A stretch of 64,000 bases of DNA from Trebonia sp035571275. GTDB taxonomy: Bacteria > Actinomycetota > Actinomycetes > Streptosporangiales > Streptosporangiaceae. The stretch is from positions 21,684-85,683 of the forward strand of contig DATMKQ010000105.1 in NCBI GenBank assembly GCA_035571275.1, read 5' to 3'. Below the pieces are notes generated by a model, which was not told where the DNA came from, searched no databases, and saw only the letters and a list, made by a program, of their open reading frames with translations. Both the position numbers and the translations under genes were made by a program. This document shows, piece after piece, positions 17,629 to 25,217 of the stretch. The first letter of the stretch is position 1. The number at the start of each line of letters is the position of its first letter.

Positions 17629-17845
17629 ATGGGTTGCGCCGTTCGGGTGTGTCGTGGATACAGTCGCTGGCATGAAGGTCAGTTGCCGACGCATTCTTGT
17701 CGCGGCCGCGCGAGCTACTCACTCGCCGGTCGCTTCGGCCTGATCTAATCAACCTGCTGGCGACCGGGAACGGCTCGCCAGCGTATGTGTTTCTCGCGGT
17801 TGCGCTCGCCTGTTCTCGGCGTTGTCTGAAAGAGGCGTGGCTGTC

Positions 17846-19030
17846 ATGAATACCGAAGAAACCATCTCCACCTTCACCGAATTCTTCACCGAGCGCGGGC
17901 ATCGGGCGATCCCGAGCGGTTCGCTGCTACCTCCGCCGGGCGACCCGGTGCTGTTCACTTCGGCGGGCATGCACCCGCTGACCCCGTACCTGGCGGGCCA
18001 GCCGCATCCGCTGGGCCGGCGGCTAGCCGGGGTGCAACGGTGCCTGCGGACCACCGACCTTGAGGAGGTTGGCGACCCCTGGCACCTGACGGTGTTCCAG
18101 ATGCTTGGCTCGTGGTCGCTTGGCGACTACGACGGGCCGCAGAGCCAGCGGTGGGGGCTTGAGCTGCTGTGCGACCGCTTCGGGCTCCGGCGGGAACTGC
18201 TGTACGCGACCGTGTTCGGCGGGGACGGGGACGTGGGACCGGACATCGTGGCGGAAGAGACCTGGCGCTCGCTTGGGATCCCGGTCGAGCGGCTCGGCCC
18301 GGAGGACAACTGGTGGTCGAACGGGCCGACCGGCCCGTGCGGACCCGACTCGGAGATCCACGTCTGGACCGGGGACGGGCCTCCCGCGGGGCGCCCCAGC
18401 ACCGATGACCGCTGGCTGGAGCTGTGGAACCACGTCACGATGCGATATGAGCGGCATCCGGACGGCAGCCTGACTCCGCTGCGACAGCCGAGCGTCGATA
18501 CCGGAATGGGACTTGAGCGGCTGCTTTTGGTGTCGCAGCACGTGGGGTCGGTGTACGAGACCGACTTGTTCGCGCCATGGATGTCCGTGCTGTCCTCGGG
18601 GCTGTCCTCGGGGCTGTCCTCGGGGCTGCCTTCGCGGATACTGGCCGATCATCTACGGTCAGCGATCGTGGTCATCGGCGATGGCGTGCGGCCGTCGAAC
18701 ACCGGCCGCGGATACGTGCTCAGGAGGCTTCTGCGCCGGGCGCTGACGGTGCTGTGGCACGACGGTAGCTCGCTGAGCCTCGCGGAGCTGCCGCCAGACC
18801 TGGTGCGGCACACAGCAAAGCCGTTCGGTCAAATCATTGCGCCCTCTCTCGTGAGCGAAATTCTGGCGGCGGAGGAACGCAAGTACCGCGAGCTGGTTAC
18901 CCGGGGCCGGTCGCTGCTGCGACGGTTGTACCCGTCGGGCAGGCTGACCGAAAAGGACTACGAGTTTCTCCGGGACACGCACGGGCTGCCCAGGGAGGTG
19001 GTTACCGGACTGCTGGGCGAGCTTTGCTAG
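17846..19030 (+). CDS. Free-standing alanyl-tRNA synthetase-like catalytic-domain protein
   Basis: 394 residues that align, by eye, along the first ~400 residues of AlaRS and then stop. Matching stretches are FTEFFTERGHRAIPSGSL, LFTSAGMHPLTPYLAGQ, FQMLGSWSLGDY (motif 2 region), DNWWSNGPTGPCGPDSEIH, SVDTGMGLERLL (motif 3, near residue 218), ILADHLRSAIVVIGDGVRPSN, GRGYVLRRLLRRAL and RDTHGLPREVV. The editing (HxxxH), linker and C-Ala domains are absent. A normal AlaRS has about 880 residues, so this is a stand-alone paralogue, perhaps activating alanine for a carrier or small molecule. The ATG at 17846 was chosen because AGAGG precedes it, although the frame stays open upstream. Three 12-bp repeats (LSSG) lie inside. 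A TetR gene follows. Confidence 0.8.
   Translation: MNTEETISTFTEFFTERGHRAIPSGSLLPPPGDPVLFTSAGMHPLTPYLAGQPHPLGRRLAGVQRCLRTTDLEEVGDPWHLTVFQMLGSWSLGDYDGPQSQRWGLELLCDRFGLRRELLYATVFGGDGDVGPDIVAEETWRSLGIPVERLGPEDNWWSNGPTGPCGPDSEIHVWTGDGPPAGRPSTDDRWLELWNHVTMRYERHPDGSLTPLRQPSVDTGMGLERLLLVSQHVGSVYETDLFAPWMSVLSSGLSSGLSSGLPSRILADHLRSAIVVIGDGVRPSNTGRGYVLRRLLRRALTVLWHDGSSLSLAELPPDLVRHTAKPFGQIIAPSLVSEILAAEERKYRELVTRGRSLLRRLYPSGRLTEKDYEFLRDTHGLPREVVTGLLGELC
18590..18625 (+). repeat. Three perfect 12-bp tandem repeats inside the AlaRS-like gene
   Basis: CTGTCCTCGGGG occurs three times in a row (18590-18601, 18602-18613, 18614-18625), with a degenerate fourth copy after it. Since the unit is a multiple of three it encodes (LSSG)3 and keeps the frame. 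It falls between the catalytic core and the ADHxRS helical region, where canonical AlaRS has a short variable loop, so copy-number change could be tolerated. Confidence 0.9.
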
Positions 19031-19056
19031 GGCCAGGGACCGGTAGGGTACATAAC

Positions 19057-19683
19057 GTGTCAACGGTCTCACCGTCACCAGCGGGCCGGCTTCGCCGGGA
19101 GCCTCGCCAGGCACGGTCCCGGGCCCGGCTGGCGCAGATCCTCGCGGCCGCCGACGCGATCCTGGCGACCGAAGGTGTCGAGGCGCTCACGATCCGCCGG
19201 ATCGCCGAACGCGCCGGGGTGTCGGTCGGCACCCTCTACCAGTTCTTCCCCGACAAGGGGTCGGTCGTCGACGCGGTGGCCCGCGCGTACATCGACGAGT
19301 TCGACGCGCTGGCGGACGCGCTGGTGAATTCGGCCGCGAGCGGGGACTGGTCGGATCCTGTCGGGCGGATCGTCGACTCGTTCGTGGCCCTCTACCGGTC
19401 ACATCCCGGCTACGTGGCACTGTGGTCCGGGCGGCACCTGTCCCCCGAACTCGCGCGCGCCGACGAGGCCAATAACCAGGTGATCGCGGCCGGCGTGCAG
19501 CAGGTGCTTGCCGCGTACGCCGGGGTGACCGACGGGCCGCGGCTCGAACTGGCCGTGCGGGTCGCGGTGCGCACGGCCGACGCGCTGTTGCAGTACGCGT
19601 TCTCGCTGTCGCCCGACGGGGATGACGCGGTGCTCGCCGAGCTGAAAAACCTGCTGCGGATATACCTGGCCAGCCTGCGGTAG
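19057..19683 (+). CDS. TetR-family transcriptional regulator
   Basis: 208 residues from a GTG at 19057; the frame extends back to 19024, but that would overlap the upstream stop and lacks a ribosome site. An N-terminal TetR helix-turn-helix is clear (ILAAADAILATEGVEALTIRRIAERAGVSVGTLYQFFPDKGSVVDAVARAY), followed by an all-helical ligand-binding domain (PVGRIVDSFVALYRSHPGYVALWSGR, LELAVRVAVRTADALLQYAF). A TAGGGT seven bases upstream of the GTG might be a -10 element of a leaderless message. The divergence or convergence of neighbours gives no clear target; it is convergent with the FGGY kinase gene 11 bases away and follows the AlaRS-like gene by 26 bases, so it may be co-transcribed with it. 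Confidence 0.85.
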   Translation: MSTVSPSPAGRLRREPRQARSRARLAQILAAADAILATEGVEALTIRRIAERAGVSVGTLYQFFPDKGSVVDAVARAYIDEFDALADALVNSAASGDWSDPVGRIVDSFVALYRSHPGYVALWSGRHLSPELARADEANNQVIAAGVQQVLAAYAGVTDGPRLELAVRVAVRTADALLQYAFSLSPDGDDAVLAELKNLLRIYLASLR

Positions 19684-19694
19684 TTGTTTCTCAG

Positions 19695-21314
19695 TCAGGC
19701 GGCCGGACCGCCGTTGAGCCGGGCGTAGATCGCGCGGTTCTTGCGGTAGCAGTCGCGAAACGCCGCGTAGCCTTTCTCGTAGGCATGCTGGTTTGCGTCG
19801 TCAGGCGCGAACCGCTCGCAGATCTGGACAAGGTCCGGGATCTCGGCCCAGGTCACCGCACCGATCGCGATGCTCGCGAGCAATGCCGCGCCGCGCGCGT
19901 TGGCCGCTGACGGCTGCGCGACCTGGCAGATGGGCCGGCGCAGGATGTCGGCCAATGTCTGGCACCACAGCCGCGAGGTCGCCCCGCCGCCGATGAACCT
20001 GATCGGGCCGAGCCCCTCGGGTCCCGTCTTGCCGGTGAAGTGCTCGACGGCGTCGAGCATCCAGCGGGTGTTGTACGCGATGCCCTCGAAGACCGCGCGG
20101 GCCAGGTCTTCGCGACGAGTCTGCAGGGACAGGTTGAGCCACCCGCCGCGCAGGGTCACGTCGTCCACGGGGGTGCGCTCGCCGTTCAGCCACGGCGTGA
20201 AGATCACGCCCCCGCTGCCCGGCGGGGCCTTGGCGGCCAGCGCGTTCAACTCGGCCAGCGCCTGCGCCGAGCGGGCCGGGCCATGCTGATCGAGCACGTT
20301 GTCGATCAGCCAGTCGACCGCCTTGCCCGCCACGTTCTGGATGGTGGCGACCCAGTACCGGCCGGGCACCACGGACGGCATGGACGCGATGTTGCGGAAC
20401 ACGTCCGTCTTCTTGTTCGGCACATGGCAGGTCAGCCACGCGCTCGTGCCGATGTAGAGATGCGGGACGTGGTCGCCCGTGGCGCCCGCGCCGAGTGCCG
20501 CCGCGGTCGTGTCGCCGGTGCCGGTTATCACCTGGGTGGTCGTGTTCAGGCCCAGGTCCTGGGCGGCCTGGCTGGTCAGGTTGCCGGCGACGGTCGCCGG
20601 GCTGACGATCTCCGGCAGCTTGGCCAGGTCGAGCTGGGCGGTGGCGGCCAGCGAGGCGTCCCAGCGGACGCGCCGCGGGTCGCGGTTGTCGGTGCACCAG
20701 CGCAGCACGGACGTGTCCGCGGCGGTCACCGCGCGGCCGCTGGCCCGCATCGTCAGGTACTCGGGGATGTCGAGCAGGTACCGCGCCTGCTGGTACGCCT
20801 GCGGCCGCTGGCGGGCCAGCCACAGCGTCTGGCCGACCGGGTCCTGGCCGGTGCGGGTGGGCGCGCCTCCGGTCTTGGCGACCCAGGCGCGCAGCTTGCG
20901 CGGGCTGTACCCGCTCCCGGGGAGGGCGGGCCAGCCGCCGGTCACCGCCTGCGCGTACCGCGCGCCGCGAGCGTCCATCCAGATCAGCGCCGGGTGCGTG
21001 GGGCATCCATGCTCGTCGACGGGCACGGTGCCGCCCCACTGGCTGGAAAAGCAGATCGCGGTGACGTCGTCTTTCGCGTTTGGGTGGGCGGCGAGCAGCT
21101 TGCGGACGCAGCCGGTGATGGCCTGCCACCAGTCGTCAGGATCTTGTTCGGCGCCGCCGCCGGGCAGGATCCTGGTGGTCACGCTGGCGCTTTCGAGGGC
21201 GATCAGGTCGCCCCTGGCAGTGGCCAGCGCGACCTTAGGGCCTCCGGTGCCCAGGTCGACCCCGATCACGAGCCGCTCGGGCGCGGCCCGCGTTGTCCCG
21301 GGAGCGCTCGTCAT
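19695..21314 (-). CDS. FGGY-family carbohydrate kinase (xylulokinase-like)
   Basis: 539 residues with the two-domain sugar-kinase/actin fold. The N-terminal phosphate-1 loop is VIGVDLGTGGPKVAL, followed by CFSSQWGGTVPVDEHG and LIWMDARGARYAQ. The second domain has ITGTGDTTAAALGAG (phosphate-2), TPWLNGERTPVDD with the family's G-x-R-x-P-x-x-D, and the adenosine loop FIGGGATSRLWCQTLADILRRPI. These kinases phosphorylate pentuloses, hexuloses or polyols. The start codon overlaps the aminotransferase stop by four bases (ATGA), and an aldolase gene lies upstream in the same direction. A ketose or amino-sugar derivative is therefore a reasonable guess for its substrate, but nothing in the sequence fixes it. 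Confidence 0.82.
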   Translation of the reverse strand: MTSAPGTTRAAPERLVIGVDLGTGGPKVALATARGDLIALESASVTTRILPGGGAEQDPDDWWQAITGCVRKLLAAHPNAKDDVTAICFSSQWGGTVPVDEHGCPTHPALIWMDARGARYAQAVTGGWPALPGSGYSPRKLRAWVAKTGGAPTRTGQDPVGQTLWLARQRPQAYQQARYLLDIPEYLTMRASGRAVTAADTSVLRWCTDNRDPRRVRWDASLAATAQLDLAKLPEIVSPATVAGNLTSQAAQDLGLNTTTQVITGTGDTTAAALGAGATGDHVPHLYIGTSAWLTCHVPNKKTDVFRNIASMPSVVPGRYWVATIQNVAGKAVDWLIDNVLDQHGPARSAQALAELNALAAKAPPGSGGVIFTPWLNGERTPVDDVTLRGGWLNLSLQTRREDLARAVFEGIAYNTRWMLDAVEHFTGKTGPEGLGPIRFIGGGATSRLWCQTLADILRRPICQVAQPSAANARGAALLASIAIGAVTWAEIPDLVQICERFAPDDANQHAYEKGYAAFRDCYRKNRAIYARLNGGPAA

Positions 21315-22756
21315 GCGGGCGGGATCTTCTCAAAGACCCGCTCGAAGCTGGCGAGCGCGTCGTCTATCACCTCGTCCGTGTCCGCCATCGAGGTGTACAT
21401 CCTCGAACCTGCCAGCGTGATGACCCCTTCCGCGGCGAACGCCATCGACATCTGGCCGAGCATGTCCAGGCGCGGCCCTAGCTCGTTGAAGAACTCAGGG
21501 TCGCTGAGGCTCAGGTGCAGAACGCCGGAGGTGTGCAGGTGGACGATCGAGCCGAAGTTGTAGGTGACATAAGGCAGGTCGTACCTGCGGATCAGCCTGG
21601 CGAGGCCGTCGCGTAGCCGGTCGCCGGCCCGGCCGGCCTTGACGGGCGCGTCCATCCGGTCCATCTCCAGCAGCGTGTGATAGCCGGCGGTGCACGACAG
21701 CGGGTTGGCGGACAGGGTGCCGCCGGTGAGCACCCGCTGCCCCGCCGCGGTGAGCCCGCCCGCGAAGACCGCCATGACCTGCTCGCCGCCACCGACACCG
21801 CCGGCGCCGGGATACCCGCCCGCCACGCACTTGCCGAACACGGTCAGGTCGGGCGTGACGTTGTAATACCCCTGGGCGCCGCCCATGCCGAGCCGGAAAC
21901 CCGTGACGACTTCGTCGAAAACGAGCAGCGTGCCGAACTCGTCGCACATCTCGCGGACAGCGGCGTTGAAGTCCCTGGGGACGGGGTAACTGCCGGACTC
22001 GGGTCCTACCGGTTCGAGGATGACCGCGGCGGTGCCGCCGTCCTCGGCGTTGGCCGCCAGCTTCGCCCGCAGCATCTCCAGGTCGTTAGGCAGGGTCTCG
22101 GCCGTGCCAGCCAGCGCTCCTTGGGGGATGCCGGCCGCCTCAAGGCTCCCGGTGCCCGGGATCCGCAGACCGTAGACGACCTGGTCGCTCCAGCCGTGGT
22201 AGGCGCCGCCAATCTTGATGATGTTCTGCTTGCCGGTAAAGGCGCGGGCCGCGCGGATCGCTGCCATGACGGCCTCGGTGCCAGAGCCCAGCATGCGGAA
22301 CTTGTGCACGTTCGGCATGAAGTCGTGAATGAGCCTGGCCAGGGCGATCTCGCTGGAGTGCAGCATGCCGGTCACCGGGCCGCAGCTAGCGAGCAGCTCG
22401 ATGACCTTCTCCCTGACGGGCTCGTAGTTGGAACCGAGCACCGTAGGACCGCCGGCCTGCAGGAAGTCGACGTACCTGTTGCCGTCGGCGTCGTGCAGGT
22501 AGGGGCCGCCGGCCTCGACGATGTCCAGCGGCCAGGGATCGTTCAGCGCGAGGTTGTGCTGGACGCCACCGGGGATGACGGCCTCGGCCTCGGCGGCGGC
22601 GGCGCGTGAGGCCGACGTGTGCTCGGCGTACCAGGCGTGATAAGCCTCGAGCTGCTCTTTCGTCAGGGTCCTGACCGGAGTGCTGATCAGCTCCTTGAGC
22701 TGAGCCTGGATCGCGGGCACGTCGGGGTACTGGGTGATGCCGTAGCGGCTGGTCAT
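21311..22756 (-). CDS. Class III (PLP) aminotransferase, glutamate-1-semialdehyde aminomutase-like
   Basis: A 481-residue fold-type I PLP enzyme. Signatures are VIPGGVQHN, YVDFLQAGGPTVLG, the phosphate-binding LGSGTEAVMAAIRAAR, AYHGWSD, the cofactor Asp context LLVFDEVVTGFRLG, and the Schiff-base lysine in VFGKCVAGGYPGAG. The last motif is closer to glutamate-1-semialdehyde aminomutases than to ornithine/GABA aminotransferases. An extra ~50-residue helical extension precedes the core (TLTKEQLEAYHAWYAEHTSAS). It overlaps the kinase gene downstream by four bases and is separated from the upstream aldolase gene by a block of 17-bp repeats. It may act on an amino-carbohydrate intermediate shared with those enzymes. 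It is unlikely to be HemL, as haem genes are absent. Confidence 0.82.
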   Translation of the reverse strand: MTSRYGITQYPDVPAIQAQLKELISTPVRTLTKEQLEAYHAWYAEHTSASRAAAAEAEAVIPGGVQHNLALNDPWPLDIVEAGGPYLHDADGNRYVDFLQAGGPTVLGSNYEPVREKVIELLASCGPVTGMLHSSEIALARLIHDFMPNVHKFRMLGSGTEAVMAAIRAARAFTGKQNIIKIGGAYHGWSDQVVYGLRIPGTGSLEAAGIPQGALAGTAETLPNDLEMLRAKLAANAEDGGTAAVILEPVGPESGSYPVPRDFNAAVREMCDEFGTLLVFDEVVTGFRLGMGGAQGYYNVTPDLTVFGKCVAGGYPGAGGVGGGEQVMAVFAGGLTAAGQRVLTGGTLSANPLSCTAGYHTLLEMDRMDAPVKAGRAGDRLRDGLARLIRRYDLPYVTYNFGSIVHLHTSGVLHLSLSDPEFFNELGPRLDMLGQMSMAFAAEGVITLAGSRMYTSMADTDEVIDDALASFERVFEKIPPA

Positions 22757-22773
22757 CGATGCGGGCCTTCTGT

Positions 22774-22908
22774 CGTCAGTTACTTGCTGCCGTCAGTTAC
22801 TTGCTGTCGTCGGTTACTTGCTGTCGTCAGTTACTTGCTGCCGTCAGTCACTTGCCGCCGTCAGTACTTGCTGCCGTCAGTCACTTGCTGCCGTCAGTCA
22901 CTTGCTGT
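22774..22908. repeat. 17-bp tandem repeat, eight copies, between aldolase and aminotransferase genes
   Basis: Eight head-to-tail copies of CGTCAGTTACTTGCTGC: 22774-22790, 22791-22807, 22808-22824, 22825-22841, 22842-22858, 22859-22874 (one base short), 22875-22891 and 22892-22908. Variants are T/C at a few fixed positions. The last copy contains the TGA stop of the aldolase gene (minus strand), so the array appears to be repeated duplication of that gene's 3' end (codons AGC AAG TGA). It fills nearly the whole 141-base spacer to the aminotransferase start. Confidence 0.95.
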
Positions 22909-23572
22909 TATCAAGCTTCTTGGTCGTGCCGTAGCCGGACGAGAGCGCGGCCGTGATCACTTCTTCCTGTTCCTGCTGGGTGAGCTCACGCGGGGCCCGG
23001 CCGGTCACGGCCGAGGCGAGCAGCGCCTGGTGGTAGGTGTGGGCGGCCCATTCGAGCAGCTCCAGGTTGTCGGTGGCCTTGGCCAGGCTCGACCCGATCG
23101 CGATCGAGCCGTGATTGCGCATCAGCGCCGCCTGCTTGAACTCCAGGGCCTTCACCACGTGGCTAGCGAGCTCTTCTGTCCCATAGCAGGCGTACGGTGC
23201 GACACGCACCGCGCCACCCAGGTTCAGCATCGCGTAGTGGATCAGCGGGATCTCGTCCGCGACCAGCCCGATCGCCGTCGTGGTGGTCGCGTGCGTGTGG
23301 GCGACGGCGGCCGCGAACGTGGACCGGTAGATGGCGAGATGGAGCGGCACCTCGCTGGTCGGTGCCAGGTCGCCGTCCGCCACCGCGCCATCCAGCCCGA
23401 TCACCGTCATCTGGTCAGCGGTCAGGTCGCTAATCACGCCTCCAGTCGGCGTGATCACTACCAGGTCGCCGACCCGCACGGAAAGATTGCCGCTGGTGCC
23501 AATGACCAGTCCGCGAGCCGCGAGCCGTCGGCCGGCCTCCGCCAGTTCCTGGCGCTCCTGCGCGAGCAGCAA
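22898..23572 (-). CDS. Class II aldolase/adducin-family protein
   Basis: 224 residues with the zinc-dependent class II aldolase fold: GLVIGTSGNLSVRV (substrate phosphate loop), ITPTGGVISDL, the conserved Glu in TSEVPLH, the zinc-binding AHTHATTTTA with two histidines, and a third histidine in HTYHQALL near the C-terminus. Relatives include L-fuculose-1-phosphate aldolase and L-ribulose-5-phosphate 4-epimerase. The start is TTG, preceded by a strong GAGGAGG at a 4-base spacing. That ribosome site is the tail end of a 20-bp perfect inverted repeat. Downstream come the aminotransferase and FGGY kinase genes, giving a plausible kinase-plus-aldolase catabolic route for a sugar or sugar-acid. Confidence 0.85.
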   Translation of the reverse strand: MLLAQERQELAEAGRRLAARGLVIGTSGNLSVRVGDLVVITPTGGVISDLTADQMTVIGLDGAVADGDLAPTSEVPLHLAIYRSTFAAAVAHTHATTTTAIGLVADEIPLIHYAMLNLGGAVRVAPYACYGTEELASHVVKALEFKQAALMRNHGSIAIGSSLAKATDNLELLEWAAHTYHQALLASAVTGRAPRELTQQEQEEVITAALSSGYGTTKKLDNSK

Positions 23573-23579
23573 GGGTCCT

Positions 23580-23627
23580 CCTCAGTGAGCTAAACATGAG
23601 CGTCGGTTCATGTTTAGCTCACTGAGG
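23580..23627. promoter_or_regulatory. Perfect 20-bp inverted repeat before the aldolase gene
   Basis: The arms CCTCAGTGAGCTAAACATGA (23580-23599) and TCATGTTTAGCTCACTGAGG (23608-23627) are perfectly complementary around an 8-base loop. It lies 21 bases after the esterase stop and directly before the aldolase start on the minus strand. The distal arm ends in GAGG, part of the aldolase Shine-Dalgarno GAGGAGG. It may be the terminator of the esterase message, an operator, or an RNA hairpin that limits ribosome access to the aldolase start. There is no T-tract. Confidence 0.85.
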
Positions 23628-23648
23628 GCCGAACCGGCAACCTGAACG

Positions 23649-25157
23649 TCAGGTCGACAGTCCCAGGGCGTCGAACTGGTGGCGCTCCCACAGGTGCATG
23701 GAGACCTCCTCCGGGTACGGTCTGACGTCGGGCTGCAGGTCGTAGACCCTCGTGATACGACGTTCCGTGCCGTAGACCGGCCAGCCCGGGTCGCCGTACG
23801 CGGCGAATCGCAGCCACTCACTTCGCATCAGCTCGCCGACCGCCGCGAATTCCGCGGGGGGCTGCTCGCCGGTGAGCAGCGCGCCGATTCCCTGGCCCCA
23901 CACGCCGAACAGCATCGGTACGTCCAGCGCGTGGCACGCGCGGAACACGTCCGGGGCGCTGGGCGCCTCGGCGGTGAGTTCGTAAAGGAACGTCTTCCCG
24001 CCAGAGGCGGCGTGCGCCTGCGCCAAGTGCAGGGTCGGCATCCGGAACAGCCAGTCGGAGAAGACAAGCTCGTACAGTCGCTCCGCATCGGCGTGCGGAT
24101 ATGACTTCCGGTACCGGGCGGCACCGTCCTGGGCCGGCGCGAAGCTCGCCAGCACCGTCGCCGTGTCCTCGTCGGTTATCTTGCCAAGCCGCCCGGACAT
24201 CGCGATGAACAGCTGGTACTCATCCCGATTGTGCCCGGTGAGGAGTTCGACCTCGCGTGCGGCGCCGGACAGCAGCGCCCGCCAGGGCGCCCGCGGTAGC
24301 ACCTCACCGTCGACGACCGGAGAGAACGGCGTGTCGGTGAGCCTGACCGCTCCCCACCGCGCAAACTTCCTCATATGGCCGGTGATGGCCATCGACGCGC
24401 CGACAAGCCGTATCGGCGCGATCGCGCTAAGCGCCTCGCGGGTCGCGGGGACTCCCGCCTCGTCGGCGATCGCACGGGTGATGTCCGAGGCGAGTTCGGT
24501 GGTGAAGACCGTCCCAGGAACGCTCTGCGCTATCGCCCGCCGGAACAGGCCGCGGGCCTTGGGCATGGCGAGCAGCGCCGAGATCACGCCCGCTCCCGCC
24601 GACTCACCGAACACGGTCACGTTCGCCGGGTCGCCGCCGAAGGCGGCGACGTTGTCCGTCACCCAGCGCAGCGCGGCCACCAGGTCAAGCAGGCCACGGT
24701 TAGCGGGCGCCCCGGCGATCTGCGCGAACCCCTCCACGCCCAGCCGATAGTTGCAGGACACCAGGACCGCGCCCGCGGCGGCGAACCTGCCGCCGTCGGT
24801 GCCCGGATCGGCGGACGACCCGAACAGGTAGGCGCCGCCGTGGATCCAGACCATGACGGGCAGCGCCTTCGCGCCCAGGTCGGGCGTCCAGACGTTCAGG
24901 GTGAGCCATTCGCTGCTTTGCGTGTGCTCCGACGGGGCCGACGGTGCGCCGGGAAAGGCCGCCTGCGGCGCCGCGGGCCCATACGCCACCGCGTCGCGGA
25001 CGCCGTCCCACGGGTGAGCGGGCTCCGGGGCGCCGAACCTGAGCGCGCCGACCGGCGGCTCCGCGAATGGAATGCCGCGAAAGACGGCCACCCCGTTCTC
25101 CACGCGCCCCCGGATCCGCCCGGCACTGGTTCGAACCTCTGGGTCGGCTGGCGCCAT
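23649..25157 (-). CDS. Type B carboxylesterase/lipase family protein
   Basis: A 502-residue alpha/beta hydrolase of the para-nitrobenzyl-esterase/cholinesterase type. The N-terminus shows the family pattern GRIRGRVENGVAVFRGIPFAEPP. The oxyanion-hole strand is MVWIHGGAYLFGSS and the nucleophile elbow is FGESAGAGVISALLA. The catalytic His lies in CHALDVPMLFG. No signal peptide is visible, so it should be cytoplasmic. A very good GGGAGG sits six bases before the ATG. It probably hydrolyses a small ester. It precedes the aldolase gene on the same strand, separated by the 20-bp inverted repeat, and follows the Ddn-like gene by 60 bases, so these may form one regulated unit. Confidence 0.88.
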   Translation of the reverse strand: MAPADPEVRTSAGRIRGRVENGVAVFRGIPFAEPPVGALRFGAPEPAHPWDGVRDAVAYGPAAPQAAFPGAPSAPSEHTQSSEWLTLNVWTPDLGAKALPVMVWIHGGAYLFGSSADPGTDGGRFAAAGAVLVSCNYRLGVEGFAQIAGAPANRGLLDLVAALRWVTDNVAAFGGDPANVTVFGESAGAGVISALLAMPKARGLFRRAIAQSVPGTVFTTELASDITRAIADEAGVPATREALSAIAPIRLVGASMAITGHMRKFARWGAVRLTDTPFSPVVDGEVLPRAPWRALLSGAAREVELLTGHNRDEYQLFIAMSGRLGKITDEDTATVLASFAPAQDGAARYRKSYPHADAERLYELVFSDWLFRMPTLHLAQAHAASGGKTFLYELTAEAPSAPDVFRACHALDVPMLFGVWGQGIGALLTGEQPPAEFAAVGELMRSEWLRFAAYGDPGWPVYGTERRITRVYDLQPDVRPYPEEVSMHLWERHQFDALGLST

Positions 25158-25217
25158 GGACGACCTCCCGCTACATCGATGGAGCGTTACGGAGCTGCGC
25201 TAGATCCGCTAATGAGA

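Noticed and set aside
15511..17694. 727-codon minus-strand frame opposite the DinG-like helicase
   Set aside because: The plus-strand frame has complete helicase motifs and Fe-S cysteines; the opposite frame is a GC-skew artefact.
20040..21563. 507-codon plus-strand frame opposite the FGGY kinase
   Set aside because: No recognisable domain, Arg/Ala/Gly-biased composition, while the minus strand encodes a complete sugar kinase.
21311..22756. Aminotransferase as HemL (haem synthesis)
   Set aside because: Sequence resembles GSAM, but the gene is coupled to a sugar kinase and aldolase, has an N-terminal extension, and no haem genes are near.
22774..22908. 17-bp repeats considered as a CRISPR array
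   Set aside because: Copies are contiguous with no spacers between them and no cas genes are nearby.
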